In this document: piece after piece, positions 12,001 through 22,213 of the stretch | Layout of the letters: every line of letters starts with the position of its first letter | How positions within the stretch are numbered: the first letter of the stretch is position 1 | Assembly: GCF_007565055.1 (NCBI RefSeq) | Contig: NC_044555.1 | Coordinates: 40,798,235-40,862,234 of the forward strand | Origin: Rhinopithecus roxellana | Lineage: Eukaryota > Chordata > Mammalia > Primates > Cercopithecidae | Direction: 5' to 3' | DNA length: 64,000 nt | Notes under the pieces: generated by a model | Database searches by the model: none | The model's input: the letters and a program-made list of their open reading frames with translations, nothing else | What the model was told of the DNA's origin: nothing | Position numbers and translations under genes: made by a program

Positions 12001-12982
12001 TATTCCTCTATTTATTGCTAATAATATTTCTTTATATATCTGCATGCTCTGGTGTTGGGTGTATATATATTTAAAATTGATATATCCTCTTGCAAAATTG
12101 ATCTCTTTATCGTTATATAGTAATCACATTTGTTTCTTATAGCTTTTGTCTTGAAATCTATTTTGTTTGATATATATATATACGTATATATATATATACG
12201 TATATATATATATACGTATATATATATACGTATATATATATATACGTATATATATATACGTATATATATATATACGTATATATATATATACGTATATATA
12301 TATATACGTATATATATATACGTATATATATATATATATACTTCTGCTTTTGTTAGTTTCCATTGAAATGGAATATATATTTCCATCCCTTTATATTTAG
12401 TCTATGTGTGTTTTTATAGGTGAAGTCTGTTTCTTGTAGGCAACAGATCAATAGATCTTGCTTTATCATTCATTCACCTAGTCTATGTATATTGATTTTA
12501 GAGTTTAGTCAATCTACATTTCATATTATTGATAAGTAAGAACTTATTCCTGCCATTCTATTATTTATTTTCTGATTGTTTTGTGGGCTCTTTTTGTCTT
12601 TCTTTTCTTCCTGTGTTACTTTATTGAAAGTAACTTTCTCAGGTGGTATGATGTAGTTTCTCTGTGTCTCTATTGTATGTTTTTTGGTTTGAGGTTACCC
12701 TGAGACTTGCAAACCATATAACTTATTATTTTAACCTGATAACAAGTTAACACGGTTTGCATAAACCAACAAACATGCAAGCAGAAAGCAAACTAAGAAA
12801 AATCCTACACTTTAATTTTGTCGCCATGATTTTTAGTATTTTGTTGTTTCTATTTATATCTTATTCTACTATCTGTGTCTTGAAAATTTGTTGTAGTTAT
12901 TATTGCTTATTGGTTCATCATTTAGTCTTTCTACTTAAGATAAGAGTAGTTTATACACCACAGTCACAGTGTTATAATACTC
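9002..12982 (-). mobile_element. L1-B, 3' part (3'UTR and ORF2)
   Basis: An old, near-full-length L1 in the minus direction. It begins with the reverse of a poly-A tail (T run 9002-9017), then an L1MA/L1PB-type 3'UTR (GTATAGGGTAGGTATATATA), then ORF2 remains up to the first MaLR LTR. Long T runs at about 9534-9557 and 10821-10842, and a TA-rich microsatellite, have grown inside the body. No frame is open over a useful length. It is inserted into L1-A and is itself split by a MaLR provirus and by L1-C. Confidence 0.85.
12168..12341. repeat. (TA)n/TACG compound microsatellite
   Basis: About 170 bases of alternating pyrimidine-purine: repeated TATATATATACG blocks with periods of about 14 to 16. 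It is self-complementary, so ORFs rich in I, Y, T and V appear on both strands (for example 12018-12386 and 12130-12400). These are artefacts of the repeat. Confidence 0.95.
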
Positions 12983-13416
12983 TGGATATGGTTTGGATCT
13001 GTGTTCCCACCAAATCTCATGTTGAATTGTAATCTCCAATCTTGCAGGTGGAGCATAGTGGCACAGTGGGAGGTGATTAGATTGTGGGGATGGATTTCTC
13101 ATGAATATTCTGGCACCATCTCTTCTTGTTATTGTTCTTGTCATAGTGAGTGAGTTCTCATGAGATCTGGTTCCTTAAATGTGTGTAGTACCTCCCACTT
13201 GAGTCTGTCTTGCTCATTCTCTGGCCATAAAAATTACTTCTCCCCCTTTGCCTTCCACCATGATTGTAAGTTTCCTGAGGTCTCCTCAGAAGTCAAGCAG
13301 ATGCCAGCATATGCTTTTTGCATAACATGTGTAAACATTAGCCAATTAAATCTCTTTTCTTTATAAATTACTCAGTCTCAGATATTTCTTTAAAGCAATG
13401 TATGAATGAACTAACA
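12983..13416 (+). mobile_element. MaLR provirus, 5' LTR (MST/THE1 class)
   Basis: It starts TGGATATGGTTTGGATCTGT and ends near AATGAACTAACA. CTTTATAAATTACTCAGTCTC is the usual MaLR 3' block. The matching 3' LTR is at 15018-15468 in the same orientation. A clean target-site duplication was not seen. Confidence 0.85.
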
Positions 13417-15017
13417 GAAAAATTGATAGCAAGGATTGAGGCATTGCTATAAAAATACCTGAATTTGCAAGCAGCTTTGGAGGGTTGGATTCGGTAACAG
13501 GCAGAAGTTGGAAGATTGTAGATGGCTCAGAAGTAGACAGGAAGATGAGAAAAAATTGGAACTTTCAAGAGACCTTTTGACCCAAACGCTGATAGTAATA
13601 TGGACAATGAAAGACAACTGATGAGACCTCAGATAGAAATAAGGAATGCACTGGGAGCTAGAGCAAGTGTCATGCATGTTATGACTTAGCAAAAAGGTTG
13701 GCTGCATTGTGCTCCTGCCCTAAGAATCTGTGAAACTTTGAACTTGAAAACAAAAATTTAGGGTATCTGGGGGGGGGAAAATTTCTAATTGGAAAAGCAT
13801 TCAAGATGTGGCCTGGCTGTTTAGCATCCTATGCTAATATGTATAAGCAAAGAAAATATGTAAAACTCAAACTTATATTTAAAAGGAAAGCAGAGAGTTA
13901 AAGTTTGGAAAATTTGCACCCTGGCCATGTGGTAGAAAAGAAAAGCTAATTTTTAGGTGAGGAATTCAAGCAGGTTGCAGACACATGCATAAGTAAAAAG
14001 GAGCCAAGTGCTGATAGCCACGACAATGGTTAAAAGGCCTTGAAGACATTGCAGAGACCTTTGCGGCAGCCCCTCCCATCAGAGGCCCAGAGGCTTAGAA
14101 GAATGGCTTCCTGGGCCAGGCCCAAGGCCCTATTGCCCTGAACAACTTCAGTACATGGCTTCTTGCATCCTCTGGCTGCAGCCTTGACTCAAAGGGCCCT
14201 AGGTACAGCTAGGGTTGCTGCTTCAGAAAGTGCAAACAGTGAGGCTTGGCAACTTCCACGTCGTTTACGCCTGCAGGTGCACAGAATGTAAGATTTGAGG
14301 TTTTGGAGCCTCTGCCTAGATGTCAGAGAATGTATAGAAAAGCTCAGATGCCCAGGAAGAAGCCTGCTGCAGGAGTGGAGCTCTCATGGAGAACCTCTAC
14401 TAGGGCAATGTGGAGGGAAAATGTGGGGTTGGAGACCTTACACAGAGTCTTCACTGGAGCACTGCCTAGTGGAGCTCTGATAAGTGGTCCATCATTCTCC
14501 AGAACCCATAATTGTAGATCCATCAGCAGCTTGTACCCTCAGCCTGGCACACAATACCAGCCGTTGAGAGCAGCCTTGGGTTCTGAACCCTGCAAAACCA
14601 CAGTGGTGGAGCTGCCCAAGGTCTTGGAAGCCTACCACTCACACTATTCTGCCCTGAATCTGGGACATGTAATTGAAGAATATTGTTTTGGAGCTTTAAG
14701 ATTTAATGACTACCATCCTGGGTTTCAAAACTCCATGGGGTCTGTAGCTCTTTTCTTTTGGTCCATGTCTCCTTTTTGAAATAGGGGTATTTACACAATG
14801 CCTGTACCCCTATTGTGTCTTATGAGTGACTAACTTGTTTTTGACTTTACATGCTCATAGGTGGAAGAGACTAACCTTGTCTCAGATGGGACTTTGGACT
14901 TTAGACATTTGTATTAATGCTGAAATAAGTTAAGACTTTGGGAAACTGTTGAGGAAGGCATGATTATAATTTGCAGTGTGAGAAAGAAATGCGATTTGGG
15001 AGGGGACAGGGCCAGAA
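13417..15017 (+). mobile_element. MaLR provirus, internal region
   Basis: This is the MaLR internal sequence: 'attgaggcattgctataaa', then the GCAGAAGTTGGAAGA region, through to AATAAGTTAAGACTTTGGG just before the 3' LTR. It is about 1.6 kb, the normal MaLR size, and continuous between the two LTRs. MaLR elements lack gag, pro and pol function. A 177-codon ORF at 14246-14779 is open but has no recognisable domain. Confidence 0.85.
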
Positions 15018-15468
15018 CGATATGTTTTGAATTAGTGCCCCCACAAAATCTCTTGTCAAATTGTAAACCTCAATGTTGGAGGTGGGGTTGGATTGGAGGT
15101 GATAGAATAGTGGGGATGGATTCCTCATGAATGCTTTATCACCATCTCTACTTGGTACTGTTGATCATAATATTGGTACTGTTGGTCATAATATTGAGCG
15201 AGTTTGTATGAGATTTGATTGTTTAAAAGTGTGGAGAACCTTCCCCTTCCCTCTCTCTTGCTCCTTCTCTGGCCATATGAACTGCTTCTCCCTCTTTGCC
15301 TCCTGCCATGATTGTAAGTTTCCTGAGATTGATCCAGAAGCTGAAAAGATGCCAGCATCATGCTTCCTATACATTCTGTGAAATTGTGAGCAAATTTAAC
15401 TTCTTATTTAAATAAATTGCCCAGTCTCAGATATTTGATTATAGCAATGTGAGAACAAACTAATCACA
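15018..15468 (+). mobile_element. MaLR provirus, 3' LTR
   Basis: The partner of the 12983 LTR, ending GAACAAACTAATCACA. It contains a local tandem duplication of 21 bases (15152-15172 and 15173-15193, around TTGGTACTGTTG), which the 5' LTR lacks. It is followed by a (TTTG)n-rich stretch at about 15475-15510 and then by L1-B. Confidence 0.85.
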
Positions 15469-16006
15469 GTGTTTTTTTGTTTTGTTTTGTTTGTTTGTTT
15501 GTTTGTTTTTTCTGTGTACTATTTCAGTCAGTTTTATACCTTAAGGTGATTATTTACTGCCCATTAACATCTTTTTCTTTCTGATTGAAGTACTCCCTTT
15601 AGCATTTCTTGTAGGACAGACTCGGTGTTAATGAAATCCCTTAGCTTTTGTTTGTCTAGGAATGTTTGTATTTCTCCCTCATGTTTGAAGTACATTTTCA
15701 CCAGCTATACTGTTTCAGGATAAATGATTATTTTTTCCTTCAGCATTTCAAATATGTAATGTCAACCTCTCCTGACCTGTAAGGTTTCCAATGAAAATTC
15801 TTCTGCCAGATGTATTAGATCTTCATTATACTTTATTAGTTTCTCTTCTCTTGCTGCTTTTGGGGTCTTTTCTTTACACTTGATTTTTGGGAATTTATTA
15901 CACACCTTGAGGTGATGTTCTTTGGGTTAAATCTCCTTGTTGTTCTTCTTGTACTTGGATGCTGATATCTTTGTCTATGTTTGGGAAGTTCTGTTATTAT
16001 CACTTT
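15469..16006 (-). mobile_element. L1-B, middle part (ORF1 region)
   Basis: It continues L1-B after the provirus: 'acatctttttctttctgattgaag', split as seen, and CCCTTTAGCATTTCTTGTAG are typical of the ORF1 3' region read in reverse. It ends with the target-site duplication of L1-C at 15990-16006. Confidence 0.8.
15990..16006. repeat. Target-site duplication of L1-C, left copy
   Basis: TCTGTTATTATCACTTT occurs here and identically at 22197-22213. The 17-bp perfect duplication brackets L1-C and fixes its ends. Confidence 0.95.
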
Positions 16007-16026
16007 TTTTTTGTTTTTGTTTTTTT

Positions 16027-16032
16027 TTTATT
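16027..16032 (-). terminator. L1-C polyadenylation signal
   Basis: AATAAA on the minus strand (TTTATT on plus) lies just before the A-rich tail. The tail is interrupted: A9-C-A5-C-A9 on the element strand. Confidence 0.85.
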
Positions 16033-16179
16033 ATTATACTTTAAGTTCTAGGGTACATGTGCATAACGTGCAGGTTTGTTACATATGTATACTTATGCCA
16101 TGTTGGTGTGCTGCACCCATCAACTCGTCAGCACCCATCAATTCATCATTTATATCATGTATAACTCCCCAATGCAATC

Positions 16180-16208
16180 CCTCCCTCCTCCCCCCTCCCC
16201 CCTCCCCA
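16180..16208 (-). other. G-rich tract of the L1 3'UTR, G-quadruplex candidate
   Basis: The minus strand has consecutive runs of four, six and six G separated by single A bases, then GGAGGGAGGG. Polypurine tracts able to form G-quadruplexes are a conserved feature of primate L1 3'UTRs. Here the tract has at least four usable G runs. Confidence 0.85.
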
Positions 16209-16262
16209 TGATAGGCCCCAGTGCGTGATGTTCCCCTTCCCGAGTCCAAGTGATCTCATTGT

Positions 16263-16865
16263 TCAGTTCCCACCTATGAGTGAGAACATGTGGTGTTTGG
16301 TTTTCTCTTCTTGTGATAGTTTGCTAAGAATGATGGTTTCCAGCTGCATCCATGACCCTACAAAAGACGCAAACTCATCCTTTTTTATGGCTGCATTGTA
16401 TTCCATGGTGTATATGTGCCACATTTTCTTAATCCAGTCTGTCACAGATGGACATTTGGGTTGATTCCAAGTCTTTGCTATTGTGAATAGTGCGGCAATA
16501 AACATACGTGTACATGTGTCTTTGTAGTAGAATAATTTATAATCCTTTGGGTATATACCCAGTAGTGGGATGGCTGGGTCATATGGTACATCTAGTTCTA
16601 GATCCTTGAGGAATTGCCATACTGTTTTCCATAATGGTTGAACTAGTTTACAATCCCACCAACAGTGTAAAAGTGTTCCTATTTCTCCACATCCTCTCCA
16701 ACACCTGTTGTTTCCTGACTTCTTAATGATTGCCATTCTAACTGGTGTGAGATGGTATCTCATTGTGGTTTTGATTTGCATTTCTCTGATGGCCAGTGAT
16801 GATGAGCATTTTTTCATGTGTCTGTTGGCTGTATGAATATCTTCTTTTGAGAAATGTCTGTTCAT
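16263..16865 (-). pseudogene. L1-C ORF2 fragment 3: C-terminal Cys-rich part
   Basis: 200 codons beginning MNRHFSKEDIH and ending FSLIGGN, the normal ORF2 C-terminus. It contains the Cys-rich segment CWRGCGEIGTLLHCWWDC, a conserved feature needed for L1 ribonucleoprotein activity in human L1. It overlaps fragment 2 by four bases in another frame. Confidence 0.9.
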
Positions 16866-18481
16866 ATCCTTTGCCCACTTTTTGATGGGGTTGTTTGTTT
16901 TTTTCTCGTATATTTGAGTTCTTTGTAGATTCTGGATATTAGCCCTTTGTCAGATGAGTAGGTTGCAAAAATTTTCTCCCATTCTGTAGGTTGCCTGTTC
17001 ACTCTGATGGTAGTTTCTTTTGCTGTGCAAAAGCTCTTTAGTTTAATTAGATCCCATTTGTCAATTTTTGCTTTTGCTGCCGTTGCTGTTGGTGTTTTAG
17101 ACATGAAGTCCTTGCCCATGCCTATGTCCTGAATGGTACTACCTAGATTTTCTTCTAGGGTTTTTATGGTATTAGGTCTAACATTTAAGTCTCTAATCCA
17201 TCTTGAATTAATCTTCGTATAAGGGGTAAGGAAAGGATCCAGTTTCAGCTTTCTACTTATGGCTAGCCAATTTTCCCAGCACCATTTATTAAATAGGGAA
17301 TCCTTTCCCCATTTCTTGTTTCTCTCAGGTTTGTCAAAGATCAGATGGCTGTAGATGTGTGGTATTATTTCTGAGGACTCTGTTCTGTTCCATTGGTCTA
17401 TATCTCTGTTTTGGTACCAGTACCATGCTGTTTTGGTTACTGTAGCCTTGTCGTATAGTTTGAAGTCAGGTAGCGTGACGTCTCCAGCTTTGTCCTTTTG
17501 ACTTAGGATTGTCTTGGCAATGTGGGCTCTTTTTTGGTTCCATATGAACTTTAAAGCAGTTTTTTCCAATTCTGTGAAGAAACTCATTGGTAGCTTGATG
17601 GGGATGGCATTGAATCTAAAAATAACCTTGGGGAGTATGGCCATTTTCACGATATTGATTCTTCCTATCCATGAGCATGGTATGTTCTTCCATTTGTTTG
17701 TGTCCTCTTTGATTTCACTGAGCAGTGGTTTGTAGTTCTCCTTGAAGAGGTCCCTTACATCCCTTGTAAGATGGATTCCTAGGTATTTTATTCTCTTTGA
17801 AGCAATTATGAATGGAAGTTCATTCCTGATTTGGCTCTCTGCTTGTCTGTTACTGGTGTATAAGAATGCTTGTGATTTTTGCACATTAATTTTGTATCCT
17901 GAGACTTTGCTGAAGTTGCTTATCAGCTTAAGGAGATTTTGGGCTGAGATGATGGGGTTTTCTAAATATACAATCATGTCATCTGCAAACAGGGACAATT
18001 TGACTTCTTCTTTTCCTAACTGGATACCCTTGATTTCTTTCTCTTGCCTGATTGCCCTAGCCAGAACTTCCAACACTATGTTGAATAGGAGTGGTGAGAG
18101 AGGGCATCCCTGTCTTGTGCCAGTTTTCAAAGGGAATTTTTCCAGTTTTTGCCCATTCAGTATGATATTAGCTGTGGGTTTGTGATAAATAGCTCTTATT
18201 ATTTTGAGGTACGTTCCATCAATACCGAATTTATTGAGCGTTTTTAGCATGAAGGGCTGTTGAATTTTGACAAAAGCCTTTTCTGCATCTATTGAGACAA
18301 TCATGTGGTTCTTGTCTTTGGTTCTGTTTATATGCTGGATTACGTTTATTGATTTGCGAATGTTGAACCAGCCTTGCATCCCAGGGATGAAGCCCACTTG
18401 ATCATGGTGGATAAGCTTTTTGATGTGCTGCTGAATCCGGTTTGCCAGTATTTTATTGAGAATTTTTGCATCAATGTTCAT
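16862..18481 (-). pseudogene. L1-C ORF2 fragment 2: reverse transcriptase core
   Basis: 539 codons counted from an internal Met, in a frame shifted from fragment 1. It shows RT motif A (SIDAEKAF, residues about 63-70) and the catalytic FADD box (about 165-168). The residue after EKAF is Val, where Asp is usual in this family. It ends in an out-of-frame tail caused by the small deletion near 16905-16915. Confidence 0.9.
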
Positions 18482-18678
18482 CAGGGATATTGGTCTAAAA
18501 TTCTCTTTTTTGTTGTGTCTCTGCCAGGCTTTGGTATCAGGATGATGTTGGCCTCATAAAATGAGTTAGGGAGGATTCCCTCTTTTTCTATTGATTGGAA
18601 TAGTTTCAGAAGGAATGGTACCAGCTCCTCCTTGTACCTCTGGTAGAATTCAGCTGTGAATCCATCTGGTCCTGGACT

Positions 18679-20085
18679 TTATTTGGTGGGTAGGCTATTA
18701 ATTGTTGCCTCAATTTCAGAGCCTGCTATTGGTCTATTCAGGGATTCAACTTCTTCCTGGTTTAGCCTTGGGAGAGTGTAAGTGTCCAGGAAATTATCCA
18801 TTTCTTCTAGATTTTCTAATTGATTTGCGTAGAGGCGTTTATAGTATTCTCTGATGGTAGTTTGCATTTCTGTGGGGTCAGTGGTGATATCCCCTTTATC
18901 ATTTTTTATTGCATCTATTTTATTCCTCTCTCTTTTCTTCTTTATTAGCCTTGCTAGCGGTCTGTCAATTTTGTTGATCTTTTCAAAAAACCAACTCCTG
19001 GATTCATTGATTTTTTGGAGGGTTTTTTGTGTCTCTATCTCCTTCAGTTCGGCTCTGATCTTAGTTATTTCTTGCCTTCTGCTAGCTTTTGAATGTGTTT
19101 GCTCTTGCCTCTCTAGTTCTTTTAATTGTGATGTTAGAGTGTCAATTTTAGATCTTTCCTGCTTTCTCTTGTGGGCATTTAGTGCTATAAATTTCCCTCT
19201 ACACACTGCTTTAAATGTGTCCCAGAGATTCTGGTATGTTGTATCTTTGTTCTCATTGGTTTCAAAGAACATCTTTATTTCCGCTTTCATTTCGTTATGT
19301 ACCCAGTAGTCATTCAGGAGCAGGTTGTTCAGTTTCCATGTAGTTGAGCGGTTTTGATTGAGTTTCTTAGTCCTGAGTTCTAGTTTGATTGCACTGTGGT
19401 CTGAGAGACAGTTTGTTATAATTTCTGTTCTTTTACATTTGCTGAGGAGTGCTTTACTTCCAATTATGTGGTCAATTTTGGAATAAGTGCGATGTGGTGC
19501 TGAGAAGAATGTATATTCTGTTGATTTGGGGTGGAGAGTTCTATAGATGTCTATTAGGTCTGCTTGGTGCAGAGATGAGTTCAATTCCTGGATATCCTTG
19601 TTAACTTTCTGTCTCGTTGATCTGTCTAATGTTGACAGCGGAGTGTTGAAGTCTCCCATTATTATTGTATGGGAGTCTAAGTCTCTTTGTAAGTCTCTAA
19701 GGACTTGCTTTATGAATCTGGGCGCTCCTGTATTGGGTGCATATATATTTAGGAGAGTTAGCTCTTCCTGTTGAATTGATCCCTTTACCATTATGTAATG
19801 GCCTTCTTTGTCTCTTTTGATCTTTGATGGTTTAAAGTCTGTTTTATCAGAGACAAGGATTCCAACCCCTGCTTTTTTTTGTTCTCCATTTGCTTGGTAG
19901 ATCTTCCTCCATCCCTTTATTTTGAGCCTATGTATGTCTCTGCATGTGAGATGGGTCTCCTGAATACAGCAGACTGATGGGTCTTGACTCTTTATCCAGT
20001 TTGCCAGTCTGTGTCTTTTAATTGGAGCATTTAGTCCATTAACATTTAAGGTTAATATTGTTATGTGTGAACTTGATCCTGCCAT
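18679..20085 (-). pseudogene. L1-C ORF2 fragment 1: complete endonuclease domain
   Basis: 468 open codons from the ORF2 start MAGSSSHITILTLNVNGLN to the premature TAA. The APE-like endonuclease motifs are present: Asn14 (LNVNGLN), Glu43 (IQETH), the GDFNTPL block with its Asp and Asn, and the SDHSAIKLEL block with the catalytic His. The Z region follows. The start lies 63 bases after the ORF1 stop, the usual L1 spacing. If translated, the fragment would hold a whole endonuclease domain without reverse transcriptase (inference). Confidence 0.9.
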
Positions 20086-20148
20086 TATGATATTAACTGG
20101 TTATTTTGCTCGTTACTTGATGCAGTTTCTTCCTAGCCTCGATGGTCT
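20086..20148 (-). other. L1-C inter-ORF spacer
   Basis: Exactly 63 bases separate the ORF1 stop from the ORF2 ATG, the same length as in human L1, where ORF2 is translated by reinitiation. Confidence 0.85.
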
Positions 20149-21165
20149 TTACATTTTGGCATGTTTTTGCGATGGCTGGTACCGGTTGTTCCTTTCCATG
20201 TTTAGGGCTTCCTTCAGGGTCTCTTGTAAGGCAGGCCTGGTGGTGAGAAAATCTCTAAGCATTTGCTTATCTGTAAAGGATTTTATTTCTCCTTCACTTA
20301 TGAAACTTAGTTTGGCTGGATATGAAATTCTGGGTTGAAAATTCTTTTCTTTAAGAACGTTGAATATTGGCCCCCACTCTCTTCTGGCTTGTAGAGTTTC
20401 TGCCGAGAGATCTGCTGTTAGTCTGATGGGCTTCCCTTTGTGGGTAACCCGACCTTTCTCTCTGGCTGCCCTTAAGATTTTTTCCTTCATTTCAACTTTG
20501 GTGAATCTGGCAATTATGTGTCTTGGAGTTGCTCTTCTCGAGGAGTATCTTTGTGGCGTTCTCTGTATTTCCTGAATTTGAATGTTGGCCTGCCCTACTA
20601 GGTTGGGGAAGTTCTCCTGGATGATATCCTGAAGAGTGTTTTCCAACTTGGTTCCGTTTTCCCCCTCACTTTCAGGCACCCCAATCAGACGTAGATTTGG
20701 TCTTTTTACGTAATCCCATACTTCTTGCAGGCTTTGTTCATTTCTTTTTCTTCTTTTTTCTTTTGGTTTCTCTTCTCGCTTCATTTCATTCATTTGATCT
20801 TCAATCGCTGATACTCTTTCTTCCAGTTGATCGAGTCGGTTACTGAAGCTTGTGCATTTGTCACGTATTTCTCGTGTCATGGTTTTCATCTCTGTCATTT
20901 CGTTTATGATCTTCTCTGCATTAATTAGTCTAGCTGTCAATTCTTCCACTCTTTTTTCAAGATTTTTAGTTTCTTTGCGCTGGGTACGTAATTCCTCCTT
21001 TAGCTCTGATAAGTTTGATGGACTGAAGCCTTCTTCTCTCCTCTCGTCCAAGTCATTCTCTGACCAGCTTTGATCCGTTGCTGGCGATGGGCTGCACTCC
21101 TTTGCAGGGGGAGATGCGCTCTTATTTTTTGAATTTCCAGCTTTTCTGCCCTGCTTCTTCCCCAT
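20149..21165 (-). CDS. L1 ORF1: L1-C ORF1 protein, open reading frame intact (338 aa)
   Basis: A complete ORF of 338 codons, the same length as human L1 ORF1p, from MGKKQGRKAGNSKNK to QKHAKM. ORF1p is a trimeric RNA-binding chaperone that coats L1 RNA in the cytoplasm. The basic N-terminus is followed by a heptad coiled coil (about residues 50-150, LSELKEELRTQRKETKNLEK onward). An RRM domain follows (about 155-250; NLRLIGVPE and the RFTKVEMKEKILRAAREKG segment). A C-terminal domain runs about 255-338 (SAETLQARREWGPIF). The ATG is the first in frame after the 5'UTR. It is the only protein in the window that could plausibly still be made. Confidence 0.93.
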   Translation of the reverse strand: MGKKQGRKAGNSKNKSASPPAKECSPSPATDQSWSENDLDERREEGFSPSNLSELKEELRTQRKETKNLEKRVEELTARLINAEKIINEMTEMKTMTREIRDKCTSFSNRLDQLEERVSAIEDQMNEMKREEKPKEKRRKRNEQSLQEVWDYVKRPNLRLIGVPESEGENGTKLENTLQDIIQENFPNLVGQANIQIQEIQRTPQRYSSRRATPRHIIARFTKVEMKEKILRAAREKGRVTHKGKPIRLTADLSAETLQARREWGPIFNVLKEKNFQPRISYPAKLSFISEGEIKSFTDKQMLRDFLTTRPALQETLKEALNMERNNRYQPSQKHAKM

Positions 21166-22196
21166 CTTTGTGGTTTTATCTGTCTCTGGTCTTTGATGGT
21201 GGTGACGTACTGATGGGGTTTTGGTATAGGTGTCCTTCCTGTTTGATAGTTTTCCTTCTGACAGTCAGAAAGACTGTCTGTTGGTCTGTTGGAGATTGCT
21301 TGAGGTCCACTCCAGACCCTGTTTGCCTGGGTATCAGCAGCAGAGGTTGCAGAACATAGAATATTGCTGAACAGCGAGTGTACCTGTCTGATTCTTCCTT
21401 TGGAAGTTTCCTCTCAGGGGTGTACTCCACCCTGTGAGGTGGGGGGTGTCAGACTGCCCCTAGTGGGGGATTTCTCCCAGCTAGGCTACTCAGGGGTCAG
21501 GGACACACCTGAGCAGGCAGTCTGTCCGTTCTCAGATCTCAACCTCCGCGTTGGGAGATCCACGGCTCTCCCCAAAGCTGTCAGACAGAGTCGTTCGCGT
21601 CTGCACCGGCTCCCGCTACTTCCCCTGTTGGTCTTCAGCTGTGCGCTGTCCCCAGAGGTGGAGACTACAGAGACAGGCAGGCTTCCTGGAGCTGCTGTGA
21701 GCTCCACCCAGTTCCAGCTTCCCAGCGGCTTTGTTTACCTACTTAAGCCTCAGCAATGGCAGGCGCCCCTCCCCCAGCCTCGCTGCTGCCTTGCGGATAG
21801 ATTGCCGCAGACTGCTGTGTTAGCAGTGAGGGAGGCTTCGTGGGCGTGGGACCCTCCCGGCCAGGTGTGGGATATATTCTCCTGGTGTGCCTGTATGCTT
21901 ACAGCGCAGTATTGGGGTGGGAGTTACCCGATTTTCCAGGTGTTGTGTGTCTCAGTTCCCCTGGCTAGGAAAACGGATCCCCTTCCCCCTTGCGCTTCCA
22001 GGTGAGGCGATGCCTCGCCCTGCTTCAGCTCTCGCTGGTCAGGCTGCAGCAGCTGACCAGCACCGATTGTCCGGCACTCCCTAGTGAGATGACCCCAGTA
22101 CCTCAGTTGAAAATGCAGAAATCACCGGTCTTCTGTGTCGCTCGCGCTGGGAGTTGGAGACTGGAGCTGTTCCTATTCGGCCATCTTGCCCCGCCC
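21166..22196 (-). promoter_or_regulatory. L1-C 5'UTR and internal promoter
   Basis: About 1.03 kb of CpG-rich sequence upstream of ORF1, unlike the AT-rich surroundings. The YY1 site that sets the L1 start, CAAGATGGCCG, is present at 22178-22188. On the plus strand the 5'UTR carries a 213-codon ORF (21364-22005) and an 88-codon ORF (21990-22256) that runs past the 5' end of the element into L1-B. Primate L1 has an antisense promoter in this region. Whether this copy is transcribed cannot be judged from the sequence. Confidence 0.9.
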
Positions 22197-22213
22197 TCTG
22201 TTATTATCACTTT
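22197..22213. repeat. Target-site duplication of L1-C, right copy
   Basis: Identical to the left copy at 15990-16006 (17 bp). It lies directly against the 5' end of L1-C and shows no 5' truncation of the part joined to it. Confidence 0.95.

Larger units (their letters stand above)
16263..20085 (-). pseudogene. L1-C ORF2 (endonuclease/reverse transcriptase), broken
   Basis: ORF2 normally encodes one protein of about 1275 residues with an APE-type endonuclease, a reverse transcriptase and a C-terminal Cys-rich segment, which nicks target DNA and copies L1 RNA. This copy is broken at three places. A TAA replaces a Lys codon at 18679-18681, after 468 codons. A one-base loss in an A run (six A at 18506-18511 where seven keep the frame) shifts the frame before the RT core. 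A local loss near 16905-16915 shifts it again before the C-terminal part. Between the lesions the sequence stays very close to intact L1PA ORF2, so they are recent. Confidence 0.92.
16007..22196 (-). mobile_element. L1-C, near-full-length young LINE-1 (L1PA type)
   Basis: A 6.19-kb LINE-1 on the minus strand: CpG-rich 5'UTR with internal promoter (21166-22196), ORF1 (20149-21165), 63-bp inter-ORF spacer, ORF2 remains (16263-20085), and a 3'UTR with a G-rich tract, AATAAA and an A-rich tail. It inserted into L1-B by target-primed reverse transcription, leaving the 17-bp duplication. The 5' end reads GGGCGGGGCAAGATGGCCG. ORF1 is open, and ORF2 has one stop and two frameshifts, so this copy cannot itself supply full ORF2 protein. 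The 5'UTR resembles the monkey version of L1PA (inference). Confidence 0.95.

Noticed and set aside
12018..12400. ORFs of 77-122 codons rich in Ile, Tyr, Thr and Val on both strands
   Set aside because: They lie in the TA/CG microsatellite, whose strands are complementary copies of each other; these are repeat translations.
12960..15480. A clean target-site duplication for the MaLR provirus
   Set aside because: GTGTT occurs near both ends, but not at the LTR edges on the left, so it was not accepted as the duplication.
17514..21073. Plus-strand ORFs up to 151 codons across L1-C
   Set aside because: They are antisense shadows of L1 ORF1 and ORF2.
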